From positions 26,017,485-26,081,484 of the forward strand of contig CM053332.1 in the NCBI GenBank assembly GCA_028583605.1: DNA of 64,000 nt. Direction: 5' to 3'. The notes beneath the pieces were generated by a model. It was given only the letters and a program-made list of their open reading frames with translations. It was not told the origin of the DNA and ran no database searches. This DNA is from Dastarcus helophoroides (lineage: Eukaryota; Arthropoda; Insecta; Coleoptera; Bothrideridae). Made by a program: the position numbers and the translations under genes. The first letter of the stretch is position 1. The number at the start of each line of letters is the position of its first letter. This document shows positions 22,820 to 32,856 of the stretch, piece after piece.

Positions 22820-22954
22820 TTTTACTGCTTGGTCTGCTACGAGAAAGTTAAAAACGAATTTGTTTGCAAAATTTGCCTAAGACAGTTCCACAAAAAATGT
22901 ATAACTATTAATTTAAATATCATTTGCGATTTATGTTTGAAAACAAACGATTAA
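22820..22954 (+). pseudogene. C4HC3 (PHD-like) zinc finger, in frame after the protease
   Basis: Translation continues in the protease frame beyond TAA 22817-22819. It reads FYCLVCYEKVKNEFVCKICL, then RQFHKKC, and ends DLCLKTND before TAA at 22952. Spacing is C-x2-C-x9-C-x2-C-x4-H-x2-C-x8-C-x2-C, the ligand order of a PHD finger, although the last loop is short. PHD fingers bind histone tails and occur in some large transposon proteins. The single in-frame stop may be a mutation in this copy or the true end of the protease. Confidence 0.6.
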
Positions 22955-23097
22955 TGCCACTCATTCACCAAAGGAGTTATAATGAGCTATGTAATGACTT
23001 ATATAGAGAAATCAAGAAATGTTATAAAATCAAAAATGGAATTGGCCTCAAAGGGAAACCATGTAAAAAAAAACGCCCCTTGCATTCTACTTCATAG
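22954..23097 (+). other. Small overlapping open frame (47 codons) after the zinc finger
   Basis: An ATG overlaps the preceding stop (TAATG). The frame begins MPLIHQRSYNELCNDLYREI and ends Lys-rich (KPCKKKRPL). The composition looks more protein-like than the two other frames here, so it may be the decayed tail of the transposon protein. No domain recognised. Confidence 0.25.
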
Positions 23098-23369
23098 GTG
23101 GTGCGGAAAGGAATGCGTGGTATATTTCAAAGTTTATGGACCTGATACCTCCCTTTGCAAAAATTTCACCTCTCCGACGAAGTGCTGACAAATGTAAGTT
23201 CAAATTGTTCTTTTTACCATAACACATTGATTTATGAAGAAAAAATGTTATCACTAATTTTTAACAGCTGTTGAAATACCTTTTCGGGATTTTAGCCTGC
23301 TGGATAGGGCACACAAATTATATGTGCCAATGTGTTTTTTATGACAATTTTTTTTTACAGCTCTTGTAA
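23098..23369. other. Spacer between transposon core and right array
   Basis: No coding signal. It holds one partial unit near 23160 (TTTCACCTCTCCGACGAAGT) and a diverged unit from 23340, so the right array decays into the core here. Confidence 0.5.
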
Positions 23370-26027
23370 TATATTATTGGAATTTTCACCCCTCCGACGG
23401 GGTAGGCTGACAAATGTTGAGTGTCAGTTTGATTCTTTTTTAATAATTAAACGATGTGTAGAGAAAATTTTTTGTGACAAATTTTTTTACGACACTTGTA
23501 ATATATCATTGGGATTTTCACCCCCTCCGACGGGGTAGGCTGACAAAATGTTGAGTGTCAGTTTGATTCTTTTTTAATAATTAAACGATGTGTAGAGAAA
23601 ATTTTTTGTGACAAATTTTTTTTACGACACTTGTAATATATCATTGGGTTTTTCACCCCCTCCGACGGGGTAGGCTGAAAAATGTTGAGTGTCAGTTTGA
23701 TTCTTTTTTAATAATTAAACGATGTGTAGAGAAAATTTTTTGTGACAAATTTTTTTTACGACACTTGTAATATATCATTGGGATTTTCACCCCCTCCGAC
23801 GGGGTAGGCTGAAAAATGTTGAGTGTCAGTTTGATTCTTTTTTAATAATTAAACGATGTGTAGAGAAAATTTTTTGTGACAAATTTTTTTTTACGACACT
23901 TGTAATATATCATTGGGATTTTCACCCCCTCCGACGGGGTAGGCTGACAAATGTTGAGTGTCAGTTTGATTCTTTTTTAATAATTAAGCGATGTGTAGAG
24001 AAAATTTTTGTGACAAATTTTTTTACGACACTTGTAATATATCATTGGGATTTTCACCCCCTCCGACGGGGTAGGCTGAAAAATGTTGGGCGTCAGTTTG
24101 ATTCTTTTTAATAATTAAACGATGTGTAGAGAAAAATTTTTTGTGACAAATTTTTTTTACGACACTTGTAATATATCATTGGGATTTTCACCCCCTCCGA
24201 CGGGGTAGGCTGGACAAATGTTGAGTGTCAGTTTGATTCTTTTTTAATAATTAAACGATGTGTAGAAGAAAATTTTTTGTGACAAATTTTTTTTACGACA
24301 CTTGTAATATATCATTGGGATTTTCACCCCCTCGACGGGGTAGGCTGAAAAATGTTGAGTGTCAGTTTGATTCTTTTTTAATAATTAAACGATGTGTAGA
24401 GAAAATTTTTTGTGACAAATTTTTTTTACGACACTTGTAATATATCATTGGGATTTTCACCCCCTCCGACGGGGTAGGCTGAAAAATGTTGAGTGTCAGT
24501 TTGATTCTTTTTTAATAATTAAACGATGTGTAGAGAAAATTTTTTGTGACAAATTTTTTTTACGACACTTGTAATATATCATTGGGATTTTCACCCCCTC
24601 CGACGGGGTAGGCTGACAAATGTTGAGTGTCAGTTTGATTCTTTTTTAATAATTAAACGATGTGTAGAGAAAATTTTTTGTGACAAATTTTTTTTACGAC
24701 ACTTGTAATATATCATTGGGATTTTCACCCCCTCCGACGGGGTAGGCTGGCAAATGTTGAGTGTCAGTTTGATTCTTTTTTAATAATTAAACGATGTGTA
24801 AGAAAATTTTTTGTGACAAATTTTTTTTACGACACTTGTAATATATCATTGGGATTTTCACCCCCTCCGACGGGGTAGGCTGACAAATGTTGAGTGTCAG
24901 TTTGATTCTTTTTTAATAATTAAACGATGTGTAGAGAAAATTTTTTGTGACAAATTTTTTTTACGACACTTGTAATATATCATTGGGATTTTCACCCCCT
25001 CCGACGGGGTAGGCTGACAAATGTTGAGTGTCAGTTTGATTCTTTTTTAATAATTAAACGATGTGTAGAGAAAATTTTTTGTGACAAATTTTTTTTACGA
25101 CACTTGTAATATATCATTGGGATTTTCACCCCCTCCGACGGGGTAGGCTGACAAATGTTGAGTGTCAGTTTGATTCTTTTTTAATAATTAAACGATGTGT
25201 AGAGAAAATTTTTTGTGACAAATTTTTTTTACGACACTTGTAATATATCATTGGGATTTTCACCCCCTCCGACGGGGTAGGCTGACAAATGTTGAGTGTC
25301 AGTTTGATTCTTTTTTAATAATTAAACGATGTGTAGAGAAAATTTTTTGTGACAAATTTTTTTTACGACACTTGTAATATATCATTGGGATTTTCACCCC
25401 CTCCGACGGGGTAGGCTGAAAATGTTGAGTGTCAGTTTGATTCTTTTTTAATAATTAAACGATGTGTAGAGAAAATTTTTTGTGACAAATTTTTTTTACG
25501 ACACTTGTAATATATCATTGGGATTTTCACCCCCTCCGACGGGGTAGGCTGACAAATGTTGAGTGTCAGTTTGATTCTTTTTTAATAATTAAACGATGTG
25601 TAGAGAAAATTTTTTGTGACAAATTTTTTTTACGACACTTGTAATATATCATTGGGATTTTCACCCCCTCCGACGGGGTAGGCTGAAAAATGTTGAGTGT
25701 CAGTTTGATTCTTTTTTAATACTTAAACGATGTGTAGAGAAAATTTTTTGTGACAAATTTTTTTTACGACACTTGTAATATATCATTGGGATTTTCACCC
25801 CCTCCGACGGGGTAGGCTGACAAATGTTGAGTGTCAGTTTGATTCTTTTTTAATAATTAAACGATGTGTGAAGAAAATTTTTTGTGACAAATTTTTTTTA
25901 CGACACTTGTAATATATCATTGGGATTTTCACCCCCTCCGACGGGGTAGGCTGACAAATGTTGAGTGTTAGTTTGATTCTTTTTAATAATTAAACGATGT
26001 ATAGAGTAAATTTTTTGTGACAAATTT
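23370..26027 (-). repeat. Right subterminal array, about 20 units of ~134 bp, inverted
   Basis: The reverse complement of the left array: CCCCCTCCGACGGGGTAGGC recurs every 132-136 bp from about 23385 to 25945, again twenty times by my count. Small indels in A/T runs distinguish units. The two arrays could pair into a very long hairpin. Confidence 0.95.
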
Positions 26028-26279
26028 TTTTACGGTTATTATAACACGTTATTACGAAGCCCATTTTGCTCCCCCATCGATGGGGTGAAGGGAGAATTAT
26101 TGTGTCAATTAGCTTTGTTTACCATAATAAAAGGATTTATAAAGAAATAATTGCCTGGCACATTATTGGCGAAGCTCTAATAACCAAATTCTTACTGTAT
26201 GCCTCAGACCAGTGCTTTATCGAGTACATGCACTATTAAAATTTGTTGCTGGAAATTTTGTTGCTCATTTCACACCGGT
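26028..26279 (-). repeat. Right unique terminal inverted repeat of the foldback element
   Basis: Mirror of 18650-18901, ending TTTCACACCGGT. The CCCCATCGATGGGG palindrome is at 26072-26085. Confidence 0.9.
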
Positions 26280-26288
26280 GAAATCGAG
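26280..26288. repeat. 9-bp target duplication, right copy (foldback element)
   Basis: GAAATCGAG, identical to 18641-18649; the Leu-Asp-Phe codons read in the transposase frame. Confidence 0.92.
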
Positions 26289-27152
26289 TGGGTTGAGGTC
26301 AGGAGACCTAGCTGGCCATGGTATCGGACCTCCTCGACCTATCCATCGTTGATGACAGTTGTTATTCAAAAATTCCCTAGCAACTGCACTAAAATGGGCA
26401 GGTGCCCCATCGTGCATTATCCACATTCGCTGTCTTGTTGTGAGTGGAACATTTTCAAGTAACACGGGTAACTCTGTTTGCAAAAAATGTCTATATGATG
26501 CTCCTGTTAACCTATGAGGTAAAAAAAACGGTCCAATTATAGAGTCCCCTATTATTCCTCCCCAAATGTTAAGTGAAAAATGTTGCTGATGTCTCGACTG
26601 AATAACTGCATTGGGATTTTCAACTTGCCACTGATGCATGTTGTGAAAGTTAAGTATCCCGTTTCTGGTAAAACCCGCTTCATCCGTAAATAATATGAGC
26701 GATGGAAAGTTCTCATTTTCAGCGATCTTATGCAACAGCCAGTTGCAAAATTCTATTCTTGGAGAATAATCGGCAGCAAGTAACCCTTGCACTCTTTGAA
26801 AATGATAGGGGTAAAATTGGTAAAATTTCAAAATTCGCCAGATAGTTACGTGATTTACTCCTTCGGCTAAAGCAAGTTGTCTAGTGCTGACACATGGATC
26901 TTCTTCAACTCGCTGAAGCACACGCTCCTCTAAATTAGCAACTTCTGCGTTTGGCCTTCCGACACGTTCGCCTTTGAAAACAAAATTTCCTGTTTCACAT
27001 AAACGAGCATGAATTTTCTGGAACAATTTTTCTCCTGGTAGGTGTCTATTAGGAAAACGTTCAGCATAAAGCCGTCTTGCTTCAGCACGATTACAATTTG
27101 CAAGCCCGTACATTAAATGCATATCGGCCATTTCTTGATTTGAATAGTCCAT
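26280..27152 (-). pseudogene. Tc1/mariner-like transposase, N-terminal 291 residues (interrupted)
   Basis: Starts MDYSNQEMADMHLMYGLANC at 27152. Residues ~1-65 form an N-terminal helical domain of the DUF4817 style (MYGLANCNRAEARRLYAERF). Residues 87-110 are a helix-turn-helix (STRQLALAEGVNHVTIWRIL) with GRPN before it. The catalytic acidic residues are D157 (LFTDEAGF), D248 (IMHDGAPAHF) and D290 (SPDLNPLDF), with 41 residues between the last two, a DD41D arrangement. The frame would otherwise run into the inserted element and end as TGVK. Its last 65 residues are at 18443-18640. The protein would bind the element's termini and cut and rejoin DNA at TA sites, but here it cannot be made whole. 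Confidence 0.92.
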
Positions 27153-27369
27153 TTTATCAAAATAATGAAAAGTTAAAAAACTACTACACTTACTATTGAC
27201 AACAAAAACTGCTAAAGTTTACAGCTTACGACCAAATTTTATCAGTGACACAACGTCAATCTCTGGCAGATATTGTCAAGTACAATTGTTTTCTTTACGA
27301 TCAGTTTGCATGACCAACTTATTTTTTCTTATACAAATTAGTTAGAATTTCGAAGACGGGATAGGATTA
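27153..27369. other. 5' region of the transposase gene
   Basis: AT-rich sequence upstream of the transposase ATG, inside the right arm. No other gene. A promoter is expected here, but no single box is clear. Confidence 0.4.
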
Positions 27370-27941
27370 TTTAAACGCCTTTTTCTCGGAAACGGTTACT
27401 TTTAGCGACTTTGAGAAAGAGTACCTTTTTTGTATAAAAAATGTTGCTTTTTACGATTATGGCACTTTTGTGTCGAAATATTGCGATACAAAAAAGTTAC
27501 GGCAAAAAATAATCGCGGGCAACCCCCCTACACACCACGCTACTGCTTATTTAAAAAATATGTTACATGAGAATATGTCTAATCCAATTCTTTAACTGCT
27601 TGCCCAATTTCATGACTTTGCTACTAACCGTTAACTTTTTGTAGTAAAAAACCACTTTAGGGGCGCCATCTTTAAATGGTCATATCTCCGTTAGGAGGCA
27701 ATTTAAAGAAAAAAATGTATTTCAACATTTTTCATATTTTAACGTGTAGAATATGCTCCTGAAGTAGCGGCCCGGACTTTTGTAACACCCTGTATAAGAA
27801 AACACATTAATTAGTTTTACTTATTCGTCTCTTTTATTTTTTTTTTTCATTTTGGTAATTAGTAAATATAAGGAATAAAATCTAGTGAGCTTAACATTAT
27901 ATAAATTTGACAAATAAAAACGTGAAACTTACCAAAGAAAA
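27370..27941 (-). repeat. Right ~573-bp terminal inverted repeat of the mariner-like element
   Basis: Mirror of 17771-18344. Beyond it lies ACACCCTGTA (27941-27950), absent from the left end. The internal CACCCTG is at 27786-27792, followed by TA. Confidence 0.85.
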
Positions 27942-27950
27942 CACCCTGTA

Positions 27951-29520
27951 CATATTTTCTGAAGAATATTTTCTAAAAATTTTGATAATTTAACAAAATT
28001 TCGAGTTTAAATTAAAAATTCTAAATTATTTTCTTCAATTTTACGTCTCTGCAAGCACATAATCGATTTCATTAATTTATTTTTTTAAATTCCAAGGACT
28101 TATAAATAATTTTTTTGCCGAATTCTGGTGTTTTTCCTCAAAAATGTTTTACTTTTGATTCATAAATTTTCTATATATTGCAACGTTTTTCTAAATTTCG
28201 ATTATTTTTAGAAATTTTCGAAATATCAACTTCTTTTGTAAAATTCTTTCAACTTTCTTTTAATTTTTGATTCAAATTCAACATTTCAACTTTTTCAGAG
28301 ATTTCTCTCTTTTGACATTATTTTCAAAATATTCATTTTAGTTTAAAAATATAAACTTTTTTTTTAATTCAAGTTTGGACTTTTAATTTTCCTTTTATTT
28401 AAACGAAATTTTCATTTGAAATTCCAACTTTTGATGTTTTTAAGACTTAATTTTTATTTAACATTTTGAAATAATTTAGAAATATCAACATATTTATTTT
28501 TCCATCTCCAAAAAAATGATTTTATAAATTTCATTTTTCTTAAAATTTTCAGTTTAGCTAGAACTATTTTTTATAACGTTTGCGTTTTTTTTTGTTTAAA
28601 ATTTTAAATTTTTCTAAAGATCTTTATTTTACAATTTCAGTTTTTTTTTATTTCTTTTCTAAATTTTTCGCTTTGCACTAAAAATTGTATGCTTTAATTT
28701 TTTCAAATTTTAATTCTAGTCACGAAATTTCTACTTTTTAAAAAAAATTCTAGTTTAAACCCAAAATTTTTGCTTCATCAGAAAATTTTCGATTTTTTTC
28801 TCAATATTTAAGTTTTTTTCTAAATATTTCGGTAAACTCAACATTTTTAGTTTAAAAAAAAATGACTTTAACTTCGAAGCTCCTGGATTTTGTTTGATAA
28901 AGTTCTTTTCTTTTTTCATCCTTTTAATTTTTCGTCCAAATTTCTGCTTTTCCTGAAGATTTTTAGATTCACCCTTTTCCTTTCTAAAATAAATTTAAAG
29001 TTTCGACAAAAATCGAAATTACAAATTAAAATGGAAGCTTCTATTGAAATTTTTTTATTTCATCTTTAATATCTAATATTCCCAATTTCGTCTTTGATCT
29101 GAAATTTGAAGCTGTTCTGAAAAGTTCAAAAATCACGTATTTTGAAAAAAATACTGGATAATCCTATTTTTTTTTCAAAATGTCGAGTTAGACTAGATTT
29201 GAAAGATTCAAAGATCGAGACTGAAGTCGAACCTAAGAGTTTCAAATTATAATTCAAATTTTGAAGTTAATTTGCATTTTTTGCCCCAACTTTGAGGGGG
29301 TAAAACTACCCTTAAAACCGTTTATCAGCCGATAAAAAAAATACGTGTCTCTTAGATTTTGATCCTTTAAAACATATCCAAAAATTAGCAAAATCGGCGC
29401 CGGACACTTCGCGACCTTTCCTTGTAAGTAAAAGACCAAGACGTTTATTGATTTAACGACTCAACTTTTGTTTTAAATTTTGCAATATTGCTCATTTCGA
29501 AGAAGTTTATGTCTCTAACA
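27951..29520. other. T-rich low-complexity sequence, interior of the outer element
   Basis: Loose repetition of AAATTTC/GAAATTT words, largely T-rich on this strand. No gene, only short chance frames. Confidence 0.5.
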
Positions 29521-29573
29521 TAAAAAAGGGGGGAGTTGGACCCTCCCCGAACGAAAATCCTGGCTACGTGCCC

Positions 29574-29582
29574 GAGTATCAC
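29574..29582. repeat. 9-bp target duplication, right copy (outer element)
   Basis: GAGTATCAC, identical to 17592-17600. Confidence 0.65.
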
Positions 29583-31000
29583 TTATTAAAAAGGCAAACT
29601 GATTTTGTCGATGGAGCTAATCGGAGCTAAACTGCCTTTCAAAAATATTTTCAACTTCCTCCCACTTCCGGTTATACCGAAAGTAGGCATCAACTTTCTT
29701 ATTTTAAATAGCAACCCCCAAATTTTATAGTTTATTTGGATTTTACGTAGCAAAATAAGGTGAGTTTATGTATACATGTTTATTGCTATCTTTGATGGTT
29801 TTAAAGATATTTCAATATTTCGAAAAAAAAAATGACAGAAAAGAGGGTTATTTTGACTCTTTGTAACTTTTTTATTATTTGCAGTAAAAACATGAAATTT
29901 GGGTTGAAGTCATGGAATATTATGAAGACTATAATAACGTAATCAGGTTTTACATTTATTTGGGTGGAGAAAATTTTATGATCTTTATTGTTTTTGTTTT
30001 ATTCAAAAAAACTCTGTTTTTTTAAATAGGAACTATGCAATTTTTAATCATTTTTGGATTCTTCACGTAAAAAGAAGAAAAAAGTTATATGACTAATTTT
30101 TTAAAAATCTGCACCGTTACAGAGATATAATTCAAAATAAAAAAGAAAAATATATTTTTTTTTCTCCAATAGCAACTTGGTAGTAGAAAACAAAATTTTC
30201 AAAAAAAAAATAACCACAGGTCCTAGAAATTTTAGGCTAAATAACATTTAAAAGATAACCGTTCAAGACGAATAAGTTTTTGACTAATTGTTAGAATATT
30301 ATTGAAAAATATTTAGGGAGCCACGAACGTAAGTTTCGTAAAAATGGTTTGTTAAACAGACTTCAAGAAAATTCGTCCTTTAACTGTTATGCTGTTAGAT
30401 TAGAACTCAGGATTTGTAAGCGTTAAATTTTATAATGAAAATTAACTACTGCATGACAAGCATATTGCTAGGAACAATCGGATGTACTTAAGGCGGGGGT
30501 CTGGTAAATCGAATTGTACGATTGTACTCTTTTTGGTTTTCATATTTTTTTTGGAAGCTTTAAAGGGCATGAACATACTAAGGTCATTTTATGCAAAACG
30601 TGTTCTTTTTAGCTGAAGATTCATCAGAATCATTTATGCTACTTCTTTTGAAAACAACCTAACGACTAACTACTACATATTCATGAGCTGCAAACATTTA
30701 TAAACAATTTTACTCTTTCAAACAAATGTTTTCGTTTTGTTTATTATTATTATTACATCTACCGCGCCTAGATAAAGAAATATGAGCTGGGAACCCGAAC
30801 GTACTTCGTTCGTTGATTGTCGTATTGTATTTGGAAAGGGGCAATAATTTCTCTCGATCGTGTCACGTCCGTCTCCGTACCCTACCTCACCTGAGTGATG
30901 GCAACTGAAATACAAGCGCAAATTTTTACGCCAACAGTGCTCTCCCATTTTACAAATGGTGCCTTTATTTTTCAACCTTTTGTTTTCAAATTTGGAGAAC
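29583..31000. other. AT-rich intergenic sequence, no gene recognised
   Basis: Contains short phrases typical of decayed transposons (for example AGCAACCCCCAAATTTTATA at about 29710, similar in style to the stretch near 17210) but nothing I can name. Confidence 0.4.
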
Positions 31001-31013
31001 TTATAAAGCAAGG

Positions 31014-31289
31014 ATGTCGAATTCGTCCTCTGGAAGTACTTTTTCCAAGTTCGCTTTAGTTTCCGAGATATTAGCTTCCGAAAGCAAACAAAAAAAGGAA
31101 CAAATTGTATGCCCATTTGCTGGAATATTAGAAAAAATATCAAAAATCTGCTTCCAAAGCCCGAATTCCCCAACATTTTTAAACATCATTGCCAATTTTC
31201 ATGGAATTCTAAGCCATAGTATTGACGTAGTTTGTAAAATGACAAGCGAAGAATTTCGACGTTTTACGAGTACCAGACCGCCGCCTTAA
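31014..31289 (+). other. Unrecognised open frame of 91 codons
   Basis: The ATG lies shortly after CTTATAAAGCAAGG. The translation (MSNSSSGSTFSKFALVSEIL...TSEEFRRFTSTRPPP) has more normal amino-acid use than the Lys/Phe-rich frames around it. The - strand is also open for 152 codons across 30718-31176, with a stretch GEVGYGDGRDTIERNYC. I recognise neither. At most one can be real; both could be remnants of a mobile element. Confidence 0.2.
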
Positions 31290-32410
31290 GGCTAATGTGA
31301 ATCTTGCTTGCAATAAAAAAACCATTCTAAAATGTTCACTAATTCATGTGGAAAAGACTCTATCAGTTTGGCCTATGTATACGCCGCCTCAATGTGTTTT
31401 CCTAATTTTGGAAAAATCCAATCGTTAACTTTAACCACAAAATTATGTTTTTTTCCTCCGAATTTTAGTTTGCCAGTCGAAGTTTTGACAAAATGAAAAA
31501 ATTAAAATTTTAAATTAAATCCCAAAATTCCGATTTTTTTCCTCAAAATTTTATGTTTCTCTGCGAAATTCGACTTTTCTCTCGAATTTTCTCAAAGTTT
31601 GAAATTTTAATTTAAAAATGAAATGACACAATCCTGCAATTTTGAACTTTTTTTTTTTTGAAAATGTTCGCCCTTCCTGTCAACAGTTCTAAAAAAATCG
31701 AAATTAAAATTGGAATTTGATTAATGTCGAAAATTCCTGAAATTTAAACTTTTTTTCAAATTCCGCGTTTGAAGGACATTCGAAAATTCAAATTAAAATT
31801 GAAACTCAAGCCTTAAACTTTGGGTTATTTTTTCTTAAAATTTGTTTTGAAATTGTGTGTTCTCAGTGAAAATTCCGAGAAAATTTCATGTTATCACATT
31901 TTCTCGAAAACCGTACGTTTCATTAGTTTCGACTTTAAGAATTTCGAAAGTTCAAATTTACTGAAATTTCAACATCAATGACGAAATTTTAATCCCAAAA
32001 ATTCGAATTTTTCCCAATATTTCGGGTGTGAAGTCAAAATTTCGAAAACATTCGAAAATTTAAATTTTAATTCAAGTCCGAAATTTTCGGTTTTTTCACA
32101 ACATTTTTTTGGAAATTTTCTGTTTCCAGAAAAATCGAAAGTTTCATGATTTCAAAAGTTCGATTTTTTCTAGAAAATTGTGCTTTTTGTATTTCGAGTT
32201 TAAAGTAGGAATTTCGAAAAATTCAAAAAGTTGCAATTTACTGAAATTTCGTCGAATTTTTAATTCCAAAAATTTCGATTTTTTTTTTCTGAAAATTTCG
32301 AGTTTGTTAGTGTTTACGAAAAATTTGAAACTCAAACTTAAATTTAATTTCGATTTTTCGAAAATTCAGTTTTCCAGCCAAATTTTCAACACAAAATCGT
32401 TTAAAAGTGT
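31290..32410. repeat. A/T-rich degenerate repeat (AAATTTCGA words)
   Basis: Dispersed TTTCGAAAATTC/AAATTTCGAAAA words with no fixed period. Lys/Phe/Asn-rich open frames here are compositional. Confidence 0.5.
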
Positions 32411-32530
32411 TTAGAAAATTGTCAACAAACCATAAAAATTTAAATATTACTAAACTGAGCCGAAGAAATGTTAAATAAATTGAAAAAAACATAATATTTC
32501 CGGTCAATAAGGGTCTACCATGAAGAATAA
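32411..32530 (+). mobile_element. MITE-B partial copy
   Basis: AAAATTGTCAACAAACCATA, GCCGAAGAAATGTTAAATAA, then the terminus TTCCGGTCAATAAGGGTCTA-CCATGAA. The left half is missing. Same family as 33769-34017 and 59521-60258. Confidence 0.75.
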
Positions 32531-32855
32531 AATCGGAGTTTTCAAAAAATTTGGAAATTCATGATTAAATTTTAAATTTTAAGTTAAATCAAAAAATATG
32601 GATCTTGTTCCGGAAATTCTGAGTTTAAAATTGGAATTTTAAGTAAATTCGAAGTTGTAAATTGAAATTTCACATTTTATACCAAAATTTCGATCTTTTT
32701 TTTGAATATTTCGAGTTTGTAGTCAGAATTTGAAGAAAATTTGAAGCTTGGCAATCTATGAGAAAATCGTGTTCGAGATTTGTAAATTTTAATCTAAAAT
32801 TGTTGATGGAAACTTCTAAATTTGTTTTAAATTTTAGATCTTTTCTTAATTTTCA
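32531..32855. other. A/T-rich spacer
   Basis: AAATTTTAAATT-type words only. No gene recognised. Confidence 0.4.
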
Positions 32856-32856
32856 A

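Larger units (their letters stand above)
18650..26279. mobile_element. Foldback-type DNA transposon, 7,630 bp, Ulp1/zinc-finger core
   Basis: The ends are ACCGGTGTGA...TCACACCGGT with an exact 9-bp target duplication. From outside in: ~250-bp unique inverted repeats, two mirror-image arrays of about 20 units of ~134 bp each (18960-21670 and 23370-26030), and a 1.5-kb core with + strand coding fragments. A 9-bp duplication and long, internally repetitive inverted arms are the hallmark of Foldback and Mutator-like (MULE) elements (established for Drosophila FB). A KDZ-type element (about 8 bp duplication, Ulp1 and PHD domains known) is the main alternative. The interrupted coding frames suggest this copy is not autonomous. 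Confidence 0.85.
17771..27941. mobile_element. Tc1/mariner-superfamily transposon interrupted by a third element
   Basis: It is defined by two inverted arms of about 573 bp (17771-18344 and 27370-27941) around a - strand transposase gene. The right arm continues into an ACACCCTGTA terminus; the left arm instead meets unrelated sequence. A second copy of the terminal motif, TACAGGGTGTTAC, lies about 150 bp inside each arm (17919 and 27794), flanked by TA. The proper mariner ends could therefore be 17921 and 27792. Without the 7.6-kb insertion the element is about 2.5 kb. Confidence 0.8.
17601..29573. mobile_element. Outer DNA transposon or MITE carrying the whole nest
   Basis: The left end reads CAGGCACGTAGCCAGGG and the right end reads ATCCTGGCTACGTGCCC, so the termini are inverted repeats of about 14 bp (GGCACGTAGCCAGG). 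Immediately outside both ends is GAGTATCAC. A 9-bp duplication is usual for Mutator-like elements, so I infer that class. It spans 11,973 bp because a second transposon, itself interrupted, sits inside. Its own sequence is 17601-17770 and about 27950-29573, mostly T-rich and non-coding. Confidence 0.6.

Noticed and set aside
18902..26027. CRISPR-like array
   Set aside because: Units are 134 bp, continuous and without unique spacers, mirrored on two sides and inside a eukaryotic transposon.
26199..26462. + strand 87-codon open frame
   Set aside because: Antisense to the transposase gene and across the insertion junction; no domain.
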